NCBI RefSeq assembly: GCF_034344865.1 | Contig: NZ_CP133774.1 | Coordinates: 6,572,001 to 6,636,000, forward strand | Direction: 5' to 3' | Length of the DNA stretch: 64,000 nucleotides | Source of the DNA: Pseudomonas sp. 10S4 | Lineage (GTDB): Bacteria; Pseudomonadota; Gammaproteobacteria; Pseudomonadales; Pseudomonadaceae | Shown here: positions 18,323 through 29,333 of the stretch, piece by piece | Layout: each line of letters opens with the position of its first letter | Numbering within the stretch: position 1 is the first letter of the stretch | Translations under genes and position numbers: made by a program | Notes under the pieces: generated by a model | What the model was told of the DNA's origin: nothing | Databases searched by the model: none | What the model saw: the letters and a program-made list of their open reading frames with translations, nothing else

Positions 18323-19186
18323 CTACTGGCTTGGTGCCAAATCCAGAAACGCCTGAATCAAGCGCAAATCCCGCCGCCGTTCCATGCACCCGATCATGTG
18401 CCGATTGACCAACCCTTCCCCCAAAATCGGCACCGCCGCCACCCGCGGGTCATGGCTGACTTCCACCGACGACACCACCCCTACGCCTAATTCAGCGGCG
18501 ACAGCCTCGGTCACCGCCTCACGGCTATCCAGTTCCAGCAACACCCGCGGGCTGACCTTCGCCTGACTGCACGCCTCATCAAACGTACGCCGAGTAATCG
18601 AACTCGGCTCGCGCAACACCATGATCACCTGATCCAGTTCCTTGAGCGGCAAACCCTTCGCACGCTGCGCCCAAGGATGCCCGGCCGGCACTAGCGCGCA
18701 GATCCTTGACTCGCTCAACGCTTGCAGATGCAGGCCCTTGCGCGGTTCGACCTCGGTCAGCACCGCCACGTCGGCATGCTCGGACAACAACGCCGCCAAG
18801 GTTTCCTGAGCGTTACCCAAGCGCAAATTCACGGTAATTCCCGGATACCGCGCCCGCAAACTGGCGAGCATCGGCATGACCATGTGCGGCCCGTCCGCCG
18901 CCACTTCCAGACGCCCGGTGAGCAATTGCCGGTTGGCTTCCAGCATCACCTGCGCCTCTTCGGCGAGACCAAACATCGCCCGGGTGATCGCCGCCAGTTT
19001 GGTGCCCTCCTCCGTTAACTCCACCCGCCGGGCGGTACGGCGCAACAGGGTGATCTGGTAGTGCTCCTCCAGCGCCTTGATGTGCCCGGTGACCGCCGGC
19101 TGGCTGATGAACAGTCGCGCGGCGGCCCGAGTAAAGCTGCCCTCGCGGGCCACCGCGTCGAATGCGCGAAGCTGAAACAGATTCAT
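18323..19186 (-). CDS. LysR-type regulator divergent from phnW
   Basis: The 287-residue protein has an N-terminal winged helix (LRAFDAVAREGSFTRAAARLFISQPAVTGHIKALEEHYQ) and a CysB-like effector domain (LEVAADGPHMVMPMLASLRARYPGITVNLRLGN). It diverges from phnW across a 109-bp spacer, the usual arrangement for a LysR activator of an AEP degradation operon. The effector is probably AEP or a downstream intermediate, by analogy only. Confidence 0.9.
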   Translation of the reverse strand: MNLFQLRAFDAVAREGSFTRAAARLFISQPAVTGHIKALEEHYQITLLRRTARRVELTEEGTKLAAITRAMFGLAEEAQVMLEANRQLLTGRLEVAADGPHMVMPMLASLRARYPGITVNLRLGNAQETLAALLSEHADVAVLTEVEPRKGLHLQALSESRICALVPAGHPWAQRAKGLPLKELDQVIMVLREPSSITRRTFDEACSQAKVSPRVLLELDSREAVTEAVAAELGVGVVSSVEVSHDPRVAAVPILGEGLVNRHMIGCMERRRDLRLIQAFLDLAPSQ

Positions 19187-19295
19187 GAATAACTCTCACT
19201 GATGACTGGCATAACAACAAACAATTTGATTGATGTGACGGCAAATTGCAATTTAAGCCCCGTAGGTTCATCCCATCGATTGCGAGGACACGAGA

Positions 19296-20405
19296 ATGAG
19301 TACTGCCGAACCCATCCTGCTCACCCCCGGCCCATTGACCACGTCGCGCCGCACCCGTCAGTCGATGATGGTCGACTGGGGTTCATGGGATGACCGCTTC
19401 AACCAACTGACCGCCAGCCTCTGCGAGCAACTGTTGGCGATCATCAACGGTGCCGACAGTCACCACTGCGTACCCCTGCAAGGCAGCGGCACCTTCGCCG
19501 TCGAAGCAGCGATCGGCACGCTGGTGCCTCGCGACGGTAAAGTCCTGGTGCTGATCAACGGCGCCTACGGCAAACGCCTGGCGAAGATCTGCGAAGTGCT
19601 CGGCCGCCCGTTCAGCACCTTCGAAACCGCCGAAGACGAACCGACCACCGCTTCTGACGTTGATCGCCTGCTGCGGGCTGATCCGAGCATCACTCACGTC
19701 GCGCTGATCCATTGCGAAACCAGCACCGGCATCCTCAACCCGCTGCCGGAAATCGCTCAGGTTATTGCGCAACAGGGCAAGCGCCTGATCATCGACGCGA
19801 TGAGTTCCTTTGGCGCCCTGCCAATCGATGCGCAGCAGGTGCCGTTCGACGCGCTGATCGCCGCCTCGGGCAAATGCCTGGAAGGTGTGCCGGGGATGGG
19901 TTTCGTCTTCGCTCGCAAAGAATCCCTGGCGAATGCCGCCGGCAACACGCATTCGTTGGCGATGGACTTGTTCGACCAGCACACCTACATGGCCAAGACC
20001 GGCCAATGGCGCTTCACCCCGCCGACCCACGTAGTCGCGGCGCTGCACGAAGCCCTGCTGCAATACAACGAAGAAGGCGGTTTGCCGGCGCGGCATCAGC
20101 GCTACGCCAACAACTGTCAGGTGCTGCTCGATGACATGGCCAAACTTGGTTTGCGCAGCTTCCTGCCCGCCGCGATCCAGGCGCCGATCATCGTCACCTT
20201 CCATGCGCCGAAAGACCCGCGCTACCAGTTCAAGGAATTCTACGAACGGGTCAAGGCCAAGGGTTTCATTCTGTATCCGGGCAAATTGACCCAGGTCGAG
20301 ACCTTCCGTGTCGGCTGCATCGGCCACGTCAATCCGCCAGAGATGCACGCGGCCGTGGCGGCGATTGCCGAGGTGCTGCAGGAAATGGAAGTCCTCGAAA
20401 TCTAA
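19296..20405 (+). CDS. phnW: 2-aminoethylphosphonate--pyruvate transaminase
   Basis: This PLP enzyme transfers the amino group of AEP to pyruvate, giving phosphonoacetaldehyde and alanine. The 369 residues show the family start [26 protein letters not shown], the PLP-phosphate segment [15 protein letters not shown] (about 60-74), Asp168 in [10 protein letters not shown] and the Schiff-base Lys193 in [26 protein letters not shown] ribosome site precedes the ATG. It is first of the phnW-phnX pair, separated from phnX by a REP pair. It is probably induced by the divergent LysR protein. Confidence 0.97.
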   Translation: MSTAEPILLTPGPLTTSRRTRQSMMVDWGSWDDRFNQLTASLCEQLLAIINGADSHHCVPLQGSGTFAVEAAIGTLVPRDGKVLVLINGAYGKRLAKICEVLGRPFSTFETAEDEPTTASDVDRLLRADPSITHVALIHCETSTGILNPLPEIAQVIAQQGKRLIIDAMSSFGALPIDAQQVPFDALIAASGKCLEGVPGMGFVFARKESLANAAGNTHSLAMDLFDQHTYMAKTGQWRFTPPTHVVAALHEALLQYNEEGGLPARHQRYANNCQVLLDDMAKLGLRSFLPAAIQAPIIVTFHAPKDPRYQFKEFYERVKAKGFILYPGKLTQVETFRVGCIGHVNPPEMHAAVAAIAEVLQEMEVLEI

Positions 20406-20421
20406 ATCACACCGCCATCCC

Positions 20422-20515
20422 TTGTGGGAGCGGGCTTGCTCGCGAAAGAGGTCTGACATTCAACATTGATGTCGACTGACACACCACTTTCGCGAGCAAG
20501 CCCGCTCCCACCAAA
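20422..20515. repeat. REP pair between phnW and phnX
   Basis: GTGGGAGCGGGCTTGCTCGC near 20422 and its inverse TTCGCGAGCAAGCCCGCTCC near 20490. The element lies inside what should be one phnW-phnX transcription unit. Confidence 0.88.
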
Positions 20516-20557
20516 AGCAGCCCTTCATTAGCCAGTTGCCACAGGATTCTGATCACC

Positions 20558-21385
20558 ATGAACTACAGCAACCCAACCAAACTCCAAGCCGCCATCCTCG
20601 ACTGGGCCGGCACCGTGGTCGATTTCGGTTCGTTCGCGCCGACCCAGATTTTTGTCGAAGCCTTCGCCGAGTTCGACGTTCAGGTTTCCATTGAAGAAGC
20701 TCGCGGGCCGATGGGCATGGGCAAGTGGGACCACATCCGCACCCTGTGCGATCAGCCGCAAGTCGCCGAGCGTTATCGCAAGGCGTTCGGCCGCACACCG
20801 ACCGACGATGACGTCACCGCCATCTATAAGCGCTTCATGCCGCTGCAAATCGAAAAAATCGCCGAGCACTCGGCGCTGATCCCCGGCGCTCTGGCAACTA
20901 TCGCCAATCTGCGCCAGCAAGGCATCAAGATCGGCTCCTGCTCCGGCTACCCGAAACAGGTCATGGACAAAGTCGTGGAACTGGCCGCCACCAACGGCTA
21001 CATCGCCGATCACGTGGTCGCCACCGACGAGGTGCCGAACGGCCGTCCATGGCCGGCTCAGGCCCTGGCCAACGTGATTGCCCTGGGGATCGATGATGTT
21101 GCGGCCTGCGTGAAGATCGACGATACCGTGCCGGGCATTCTTGAAGGTCGCCGCGCCGGCATGTGGACCGTGGCGCTGATCTGCTCCGGTAACGCGCTGG
21201 GCCTGGACTACGCGGGTTATCAGGCCCTCGGCAGCGAGGAACTGGCCAGCGAGCGCAAGCGTATCCACGCCATGTTCGAAGGCTCACGCCCGCATTACAT
21301 GATCGACACCATCGGCGATTTGCCGCAAGTGATAGCCGATATCAACAAGCGTCTGGCCAACGGCGAAATGCCGCAAACCAACTGA
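20558..21385 (+). CDS. phnX: Phosphonoacetaldehyde hydrolase (phosphonatase)
   Basis: This HAD-superfamily enzyme cleaves the C-P bond of phosphonoacetaldehyde to acetaldehyde and phosphate. It has 275 residues, the family length. The nucleophile is Asp15 in [14 protein letters not shown]. The Schiff-base Lys56 lies in [11 protein letters not shown], and [13 protein letters not shown] and [19 protein letters not shown] give the other HAD motifs. With PhnW it makes AEP a source of phosphorus, carbon and nitrogen. Confidence 0.97.
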   Translation: MNYSNPTKLQAAILDWAGTVVDFGSFAPTQIFVEAFAEFDVQVSIEEARGPMGMGKWDHIRTLCDQPQVAERYRKAFGRTPTDDDVTAIYKRFMPLQIEKIAEHSALIPGALATIANLRQQGIKIGSCSGYPKQVMDKVVELAATNGYIADHVVATDEVPNGRPWPAQALANVIALGIDDVAACVKIDDTVPGILEGRRAGMWTVALICSGNALGLDYAGYQALGSEELASERKRIHAMFEGSRPHYMIDTIGDLPQVIADINKRLANGEMPQTN

Positions 21386-21390
21386 TGCAC

Positions 21391-21481
21391 TGTAGGAGCG
21401 TGGCTTGCCCGCGAAGGCGTCCTGCCAGTCGATATCCATGTTTAATGGTCGGACGCTTTCGCGGGCAAGCCTCGCTCCTAC
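21391..21481. repeat. REP pair
   Basis: TGTAGGAGCGTGGCTTGCCC near 21391 and its inverse TTCGCGGGCAAGCCTCGCTC near 21458, downstream of phnX. Confidence 0.87.
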
Positions 21482-21624
21482 ACGCTTTTTTGTTGTCAAT
21501 TAGCTGAACGAGTGCGTTGAACGGGCAAATCGCCTCAGGCAAATCCGGCAAAACAGGATTACAGTTAAAGCACAGCGCCGCACAAGAACGGCACTTTAAG
21601 CATTGACCTGTGGAGAGCCCCCGT

Positions 21625-22184
21625 ATGCCCTGGAAGAACTCCGACTCACGTTACAGCACGGTATCGATCACCTTGCACTGGCTAATGCTGGTCTTGTTGA
21701 TACTGGTTTACGCGTGCATCGAATTTCGCGGGATCTTTCCCAAAGGCAGTGGTGGCCGCACGCTGATCACTGAATCGCACTACTTACTGGGCCTGACGGT
21801 GTTTGTGCTGGTTTGGCTGCGTTTGTTCGCCCGCAGCCTGGGCCCGGCGCCGCAAATCTTCCCGGCTTCCCCCATTGGCAGACCACACTGGCCAAGGTGA
21901 TGCATTGGGCGCTGTACCTGTTCATGATCGCCATGCCGATCCTCGGCTGGCTGGTGACCAGCGCCAAGGGCAATCAGGTGATGTTCTACGGCTTCGACCT
22001 GCCGTTGCTGGTCCACGAAGACAAGGCGCTGGCCAAGCAGATCCAGGGCTGGCATGAACTCGGCGGCACTATCGGTTATTGGCTGATCGGCCTGCACGCC
22101 GTGGCCGGGCTGTATCACCACTATGTGGTGGGCGATAACACGTTGTTGCGGATGATGCCTAAGCGGGCGACGCGCAATACCTGA
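21625..22184 (+). pseudogene. Cytochrome b561-type membrane protein, one-base frameshift
   Basis: The start at 21625 has GGAGA eight bases upstream. The first frame gives MPWKNSDSRYSTVSITLHWLMLVLLILVY and continues to LGPAPQIFPAS. The next frame continues HWQTTLAKVMHWALYLFMIAMPILGWL ... GLHAVAGLYHHYVVGDNTLLRMMP. Together they form a four-helix b561 with the heme His residues (LHW, SHY, MHW, LHA). One C missing from the run 21869-21873 explains the break, and adding it gives 187 codons. Family members shuttle electrons from quinol, or act in superoxide handling. Sequencing error or a recent mutation are both possible. Confidence 0.85.
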
Positions 22185-22198
22185 ACTCAACAAAAGCC

Positions 22199-22292
22199 CT
22201 GTGGGAGCGGGCTTGCTCGCGAAAGCGGACTGACACTCAAAATTGATGTCAGCTGACACACTGCCTTCGCAAGCAAGCCCGCTCCCACATGG
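22199..22292. repeat. REP pair
   Basis: CTGTGGGAGCGGGCTTGCTC near 22199 and the inverse TTCGCAAGCAAGCCCGCTCC near 22266, between the b561 gene and the PLP enzyme gene. Confidence 0.88.
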
Positions 22293-22302
22293 ACCTGCGG
22301 TG

Positions 22303-23199
22303 TCAGTTGAAGCCGCGGCGGCCCTGCAAGCCGCCGGTGTGGATGAAGATGAGCCGCGTTCCCCGGGTAAATCTTCCGGCTTCAACCTGCTGCTTGAGCG
22401 CTAATAGCGCCTTGCCGGTGTACAACGGCTCCAAAGGAATACGGCTGGCCTGCTCGGCCTGTTCGATGAACTCCAGCAACAACGGATCAACCTTGGCAAA
22501 TCCGCCACGACTTGCCTCGAACAGCTCATAAACCGGGTTTGCCAACCCGCCCTCCCGCACAATCGATTCAACCTGCTGCGCCACGCCATGATCGTCGGGC
22601 ACCGCCAATGCGCCGTAAACCGGACGCTCACCCGCCTCCGCCAGTACCAAACCGGCCAGGGTGGTGCCGGTTCCGCAGGCCAGCCACCAACCGTCGTAGT
22701 CGCTCCAGCCCAAACCGTTCAACTGCTCAGTGACCTGATCCTTGAGCTGCATGCAGCCGCGCGCGCCGCGCAAACCGCCGCCTCCCTCAGGCACCGCTTG
22801 CAATGTCGGGTACTGCACCTGCCACGGCTGCCAGAAACCCGGCTCGTGCCGCGCGCGGTAACCGGCGTAACCCAACCAGTGCAGCTGCATGCCGAAGTCT
22901 TGCAGATCCTTTACGGTCGGAGTGTCTTGCGGATGACCGCGCAGCAGGCCAACGGTTTTGAAGCCGAAGCGTTTGCCTGCTGCAGCCAATGCGTGCAGGT
23001 GATTGGAGTGAGCGCCGCCGAGGCTGATGATGCCGTCGGCACCAGCCTGGTCTGCGGCGTTGAGGTGTTCGATGAGTTTGAACCACTTGTTGCCGCTGAT
23101 CAGCGGGTCGATTTGGTCCAGGCGCAGGATGGCGAGCTGGATGTCGGCAGCGGTGAGCCAGTCCAGTTGGAGGGGGTTGAGGGGGCTTTCGGGAGCCAA
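22303..23199 (-). CDS. ACC deaminase / D-cysteine desulfhydrase family PLP enzyme
   Basis: The 298-residue fold-type II PLP enzyme carries the PLP lysine in ISGNKWFKL (about residues 34-42). It also has SLGGAHSNHLHALAAAGKRFG and a glycine-rich phosphate loop ACGTGTTLAG. The family includes 1-aminocyclopropane-1-carboxylate deaminase and D-cysteine desulfhydrase. Short 300-residue Pseudomonas members like this one are usually annotated as generic 1-aminocyclopropane-1-carboxylate deaminase/D-cysteine desulfhydrase, and true ACC deaminases are longer. The substrate is not determinable here. It is a single gene between REP elements. Confidence 0.87.
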   Translation of the reverse strand: MAPESPLNPLQLDWLTAADIQLAILRLDQIDPLISGNKWFKLIEHLNAADQAGADGIISLGGAHSNHLHALAAAGKRFGFKTVGLLRGHPQDTPTVKDLQDFGMQLHWLGYAGYRARHEPGFWQPWQVQYPTLQAVPEGGGGLRGARGCMQLKDQVTEQLNGLGWSDYDGWWLACGTGTTLAGLVLAEAGERPVYGALAVPDDHGVAQQVESIVREGGLANPVYELFEASRGGFAKVDPLLLEFIEQAEQASRIPLEPLYTGKALLALKQQVEAGRFTRGTRLIFIHTGGLQGRRGFN

Positions 23200-23262
23200 G
23201 TGTCGGAAGGGAGAAGCATCGATGCCGGCTCTGGGTTAAGAGCCGGCATCTTAGCAGTAGAC

Positions 23263-23396
23263 TTGTGGCGAGGGGCTTGCCCCCGTTGGGCTGCGCAGCA
23301 GTCGCAAATCCATTCAACGCGGTAAATCTGACACACCGCACTGCATGGTTTTGGGGCCGCTTCGCAGCCCAACGGGGAAAGCCCCTCGCCATAGGG
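23263..23396. repeat. REP/REPIN (GTGGCGAGGGGCTTGCCCCC family)
   Basis: Arms GTGGCGAGGGGCTTGCCCCC near 23265 and GGGGAAAGCCCCTCGCCATA near 23374, with an inner inverted pair GGCTGCGCAGC / GCTTCGCAGCC. Confidence 0.86.
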
Positions 23397-23404
23397 GCTA
23401 TGTT

Positions 23405-25465
<2,061 letters not shown>

Positions 25466-25654
25466 TCACGGAAAAAGTGCAGGAGCTCTTCGGCCCCCGT
25501 CAGTCATGTTGGACAGACTAAGAGTCGCGCCGCCGTCTCTCAATGACCGTAACTGACAACTTATTGATCCAAATGTGCAGCGCCCCTTGGCAAGCGTCGG
25601 CGTGGGCCCTACCCTAGTCGACGAATCCCGCACACGGCCGTTGACTGCTTTCCC

Positions 25655-26785
25655 ATGCGTAAACTTCTGTACCTGACCTTTTCCATGGCGTTGATCGCCG
25701 CCCTCACGACCTACGCCATGTGGGCCGCGGACCGTCCGGCGGGTCATTACCTGTCGGACCTGCGAATCAATCTGGCGGTCGATCAAGGCACACCGGCCGA
25801 TCGCGGCAACCTGCTGGGTATCCAGCCCGAGCTGTTCCCCACCGACTACCAAAGCCCCGAGCGCCTGCACCGCAAGCTCGCGGCCTATCTGCAAAAAGCC
25901 CAGGACCAGGGCCTGCTGAATGAAAAAACCATCGTCGTGCTCCCGGAACATGTCGGCACCTGGCTGATGGTCAGCGGCGAGAAAGATGAGCTGTACCAGG
26001 CCAGCACGCTCCAGGAAGCGATGAACTGGCTGGCGGCGAGCAATCCATTGCAGTTCGTCCGCGCCCTGATTAGCGCCAAGGGCGCCAGCCGTCTCGATGA
26101 TGCTCACCTGCGCATGAAAGCCAAAAGCATGGCCAAGGATTACCAGGCTCTGTTTGGTGGTTTGGCGAAAGAATTCCACGTGACGTTGGTAGCCGGCTCC
26201 ATCGTGCTGCCAGAGCCCAGCGTTATCGATGGCACGTTGAAAATCGGCCACGGCGCACTGTTCAACAGCAGTGTGGTGTTCGGTCGCGACGGTTTGCCGA
26301 TCGGCCAGCCGCAGCGGCAGATGCACCCGATCTTCGATGAACAGGACACCCTCGCCGCCAACACCGACCATACGGTCAACGTTGTTGATACCCCGGCCGG
26401 ACGCCTGGGCATCTTGATCGGCAGCGACAGTTGGTACCCGGACAACTACCGCAAACTCGACGAACAAGGCGCGCAACTGGTGGCGGTCCCGGCGTACATC
26501 GTCGGCCACGGAACCTGGGACAAGCCGTGGCGCGGTTACAAGGGCCTGTCGACGCCAAGCTCCGTCAGCCTCAAGGCCGGCGAACTCAGCGAAGGCCAGG
26601 CCTGGCATCGCCTGACCCTGATCGCCCAACCACCCAGCAGCCAGGCCATCGCCGGCATCAGCGTGTTCCTGCGCGGGCAGTTCTGGGACAAGGGCAGCGC
26701 CGGTCAGAGCTTTCTCAGCGCCAACGGCCAGCACTCCGCCGACAGCAATGTCCGGGGTGCGCGCCTGTTGAACCTCTGGTTATAA
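25655..26785 (+). CDS. Membrane-anchored nitrilase-fold protein lacking catalytic Lys and Cys
   Basis: The 376-residue protein has an N-terminal signal or anchor (MRKLLYLTFSMALIAALTTY). The carbon-nitrogen hydrolase fold is clear: VVLPEHVGTW (Glu98), GQPQRQMHPIF, and GRLGILIGSDSWYPDNYRKLDEQGAQLVAVPA. In active nitrilases these positions carry Glu, Lys (RKxH) and Cys (CYD). Here Lys is Gln222 and Cys is Gly256. The protein is therefore probably non-hydrolytic, acting as a binding or scaffold protein in the periplasm. It is followed after 3 bp by an AraC regulator and probably cotranscribed with it. Alignment was by eye. Confidence 0.78.
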   Translation: MRKLLYLTFSMALIAALTTYAMWAADRPAGHYLSDLRINLAVDQGTPADRGNLLGIQPELFPTDYQSPERLHRKLAAYLQKAQDQGLLNEKTIVVLPEHVGTWLMVSGEKDELYQASTLQEAMNWLAASNPLQFVRALISAKGASRLDDAHLRMKAKSMAKDYQALFGGLAKEFHVTLVAGSIVLPEPSVIDGTLKIGHGALFNSSVVFGRDGLPIGQPQRQMHPIFDEQDTLAANTDHTVNVVDTPAGRLGILIGSDSWYPDNYRKLDEQGAQLVAVPAYIVGHGTWDKPWRGYKGLSTPSSVSLKAGELSEGQAWHRLTLIAQPPSSQAIAGISVFLRGQFWDKGSAGQSFLSANGQHSADSNVRGARLLNLWL

Positions 26786-26788
26786 ACG

Positions 26789-27826
26789 ATGAAACCGCTG
26801 CCGATGCGCCTCGGGGATCTGTCGGTGGGCTTTGTTCATAGCCTGGCCGACGCTGTGCGCAGCCATGGCGCTGACCCTCAGCCATTGCTCGACCAGTACG
26901 GCCTCGACGCCGCTCGCTTGAGCGAAGCAGGCGCCCGGCTCTCTATCCCGCGCTATATGCGCCTGGGCCACGGGGCGATTCAACTGACCGGTGACCCGGC
27001 GCTGGGCTTGCGCATGGGTCAACTCAGTCGCTTGAGTCAGGCGGGCCTGGCCGGTGTCACCGCCGCCCAGGCCCCGACGGTGCGGGAAGCGGCGCGTTGC
27101 CTGATTCGCTTCGAAGCCTTGTACGGGTCCAACTATCGCGGCCAGTCGAGTTTCCACGAAGACGCCCGGGGCGCATGGCTGCGGTTCTATTCCATCAGCC
27201 CTTACAACGCCTACAACCGCTTCGTGGTGGACTCGATCATCGCAGGCTGGTTGCAGCAATTGTCCAGCGTAAGCCCTGCCCCGCTGCGGGCCGAACGCAT
27301 CGAGATCGAATTCGAAGAAACGCAGTATAGAGAAGCCTACAACGTATTTGATTGCCCGATCCAGTTCGGCGCCGAACACAATCAATTGCGTCTGAGCCTG
27401 GCCAGCCTCGCCCAGCGCAACCCGCAACATTGCCCGAGCACCTGGCGGCACCTGCTGCAATTATGTGAACGGGAACTGGAGCAACTGACACGCACCCGTA
27501 GCCTGCGTGAACGCATCACTCAGTTACTGGGGCCGTTGCTCAACGGTGGCCGGGAACCCGACCTGGAAGAAGTGGCGGCACGCCTGAAGCTACCCACCTG
27601 GACCTTGCGTCGCAAACTCGCCGAGGAAGGCACGCAGTTTCGTGCAATTCTCAACGACACGCGCCGCGACCTGGCCATGACCTACATCCGCGATACCGAA
27701 CTGGCGTTCGGGGAAATCGCTTATCTGCTCGGCTTTGCCTCAGCCGAAGCCTTTCAACGGGCCTTCAAACGCTGGAACGGCCAGACACCCGGCGAATTTC
27801 GCCGCAGTCATCGCCAATCCGCGTAA
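26789..27826 (+). CDS. AraC-family transcriptional regulator
   Basis: The 345-residue protein has an N-terminal arabinose-binding-like domain of the OruR/ArgR-like type (LSVGFVHSLADAVRSHG). It ends with a C-terminal AraC helix-turn-helix (LEEVAARLKLPTWTLRRKLAEEGTQF ... FGEIAYLLGFASAEAFQRAFKRWNGQTPGEFRR). The start is three bases after the stop of the nitrilase-like gene. The pair may form a regulatory unit, for example a periplasmic sensor with its regulator, but this is inference. Confidence 0.9.
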   Translation: MKPLPMRLGDLSVGFVHSLADAVRSHGADPQPLLDQYGLDAARLSEAGARLSIPRYMRLGHGAIQLTGDPALGLRMGQLSRLSQAGLAGVTAAQAPTVREAARCLIRFEALYGSNYRGQSSFHEDARGAWLRFYSISPYNAYNRFVVDSIIAGWLQQLSSVSPAPLRAERIEIEFEETQYREAYNVFDCPIQFGAEHNQLRLSLASLAQRNPQHCPSTWRHLLQLCERELEQLTRTRSLRERITQLLGPLLNGGREPDLEEVAARLKLPTWTLRRKLAEEGTQFRAILNDTRRDLAMTYIRDTELAFGEIAYLLGFASAEAFQRAFKRWNGQTPGEFRRSHRQSA

Positions 27827-27830
27827 AGCC

Positions 27831-27917
27831 TTACAGCTCGGTAGCGTCTTCAGCCGGTTCCAGCGGATCCAGTTCAAACGCCTGATACTCGAGCAACTCT
27901 TCTTGATAATCGTCCAT
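27831..27917 (-). CDS. 28-residue acidic small protein
   Basis: An ATG at 27917 with GGGGGA upstream opens a 28-codon frame, MDDYQEELLEYQAFELDPLE followed by eight more residues and TAA. The peptide is strongly acidic (about ten Asp/Glu, no Lys/Arg). It lies on the minus strand and ends 5 bp from the AraC gene stop. I do not recognise a function. The good ribosome site and the sequence composition favour a real gene. Confidence 0.6.
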   Translation of the reverse strand: MDDYQEELLEYQAFELDPLEPAEDATEL

Positions 27918-28175
27918 CGCGGTGTCCCCCATCGCTCATTGAAATACCTGATCAAATGACCAGCGCCTTGAGCATAAAGTGCCCACGTGAAAGAAAAATG
28001 ACGCCGGCACGACGCTCAACCGCTACTTGATAAAACGTAGCAGGTGGTCAGGAATTTATCACAGGATTTTTTCGATACAGTCCGTAGGACAACGGCCTGG
28101 TTTGACGTCGGTCAATCTTGATGGCGGTTACGGGATACGTGCCGTCTGCACACGCTCCCGTAACGCCTGGGTCGC

Positions 28176-29042
28176 TTACTGGCCGGAGGACGGCATGGCC
28201 GGGATTGGCTCGCTTGGCGCCGGCATGTTGTCCGGGTGCACCGGTGGAGTGATGGTCTCGGTGCTTGGGGCTGGCTCAGACGTTTGAGCCGGGGTGATTG
28301 GCGCAGCTTCCGGCGGCGGTGCGACCGGCTCCGAAGCAACAGGAGCAACCTCGATAACGGCGGGCGCGACTACCGGAGCGGCGACCGGAACCACTACAGG
28401 TTCTGCGGCAGGTGCCGCGGTTGGCGTTGGCGCCAGTGCTGCGGGTACTGCCTTGGGTTCAGGTACGCCCAGGTCAGTTTTAGGCTTCTCGACGATGTGC
28501 GCCGCTTTCTTCGCTTCCGGCGGCAGGAACAACTCCACCAGAGTAAAGAAACGCTCGTAGAACTTGGCCGAGGACACGGTTTCGCTGGCGACCTTGACCA
28601 TCGAATCATCGGAGGAGCCGATCGGCATCGACACCGAGCCCAACACGCCTACACCGAGGCTGGCAGAGTTGTTGGTCTTCTTCAGCGCGTAGCGGTCCTG
28701 CAAGGCGTTGGCGAACATGGTCGCGTGGTGCCCCTCGGTGCCGTCATCGGCACAGACCACACTGAAGCTGATCTCCATGTGGGTCTCGCCAGTCTGCTGG
28801 AAGCTCTTGTGCCCGCTGACCAGTTTCGGATCGCTGCTGGTGATGATATAGCCCTGGCTGAGCAAGGCGCGACGAGCGGCTTCGCAGGTCTGTGCATCGC
28901 TCACCGGGTAGTTGCGTGAAAACGTTCCGGAGTCGTCGAAGTTCTCATGCTCATAGATGGCGGCTTTTTTCGACGAACAACCGGCAGCAGCGGCTAGCAC
29001 CAGCGCCAGCCCGACGACACGCATGGGAATTGACTTAAACAT
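28176..29042 (-). CDS. DUF2242-type lipoprotein with Pro/Ala-rich tail
   Basis: The 288-residue protein has a lipobox (LAAAAGCSS, Cys22), a conserved globular part (YEHENFDDSGTFSRNYPVSDAQTCEAARRALLSQGYII ... SFSVVCADDG) and a C-terminal half dominated by Pro, Ala and Val. This matches DUF2242 lipoproteins of pseudomonads. It is predicted to be anchored in the envelope, with the tail likely flexible or cell-wall spanning. Function is unknown. The Ala/Pro tail is low-complexity and likely variable between strains. Confidence 0.82.
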   Translation of the reverse strand: MFKSIPMRVVGLALVLAAAAGCSSKKAAIYEHENFDDSGTFSRNYPVSDAQTCEAARRALLSQGYIITSSDPKLVSGHKSFQQTGETHMEISFSVVCADDGTEGHHATMFANALQDRYALKKTNNSASLGVGVLGSVSMPIGSSDDSMVKVASETVSSAKFYERFFTLVELFLPPEAKKAAHIVEKPKTDLGVPEPKAVPAALAPTPTAAPAAEPVVVPVAAPVVAPAVIEVAPVASEPVAPPPEAAPITPAQTSEPAPSTETITPPVHPDNMPAPSEPIPAMPSSGQ

Positions 29043-29202
29043 TGAACATCCTGAGGGGAAACGGTCCGGGGCGTATTGTGCTACAGAACGATGCTTAGGT
29101 GCGCATCGATTAGTGTCTTAAAACGGTTACAGGTGTGTTGACCGTTATATGCAGGAAAAGTCGCGCGGGGTTGTGGATTCCCGATGGACAGGGGAAAAAA
29201 TC

Positions 29203-29275
29203 AAAAGATCGCAGCCTTCGGCAACTCCTACGCGTCTGTGGGTGCCGCCGAAGGCTGCGATCTTTTGCTTCACCC
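29203..29275. repeat. Inverted repeat of the AAAAGATCGCAGCCTTCGGC type
   Basis: AAAAGATCGCAGCCTTCGGC (about 29203-29222) and its inverse GCCGAAGGCTGCGATCTTTT (about 29250-29269) flank a short loop. This is a third dispersed palindromic family, common in Pseudomonas intergenic regions. It lies downstream of ppiD. The rest of 29043-29333 shows no gene. Confidence 0.8.
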
Positions 29276-29279
29276 ACAA

Positions 29280-29310
29280 AAAACCCCAGCCTTTCGGCCG
29301 GGGTCCTTGT
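29280..29310 (-). terminator. Rho-independent terminator of ppiD
   Basis: On the minus strand, ACCCCGGCCGAAAGGCTGGGG followed by TTTTTT lies 24 bp past the ppiD stop. The stem is strong, with a GAAA-type loop. Confidence 0.85.
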
Positions 29311-29333
29311 GTCGCGCAAAACTCAGTCAGCCA

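Noticed and set aside
10071..22292. Regularly occurring palindromes that could be mistaken for a CRISPR array
   Set aside because: They are isolated REP pairs kilobases apart, with no regular spacers and no cas genes.
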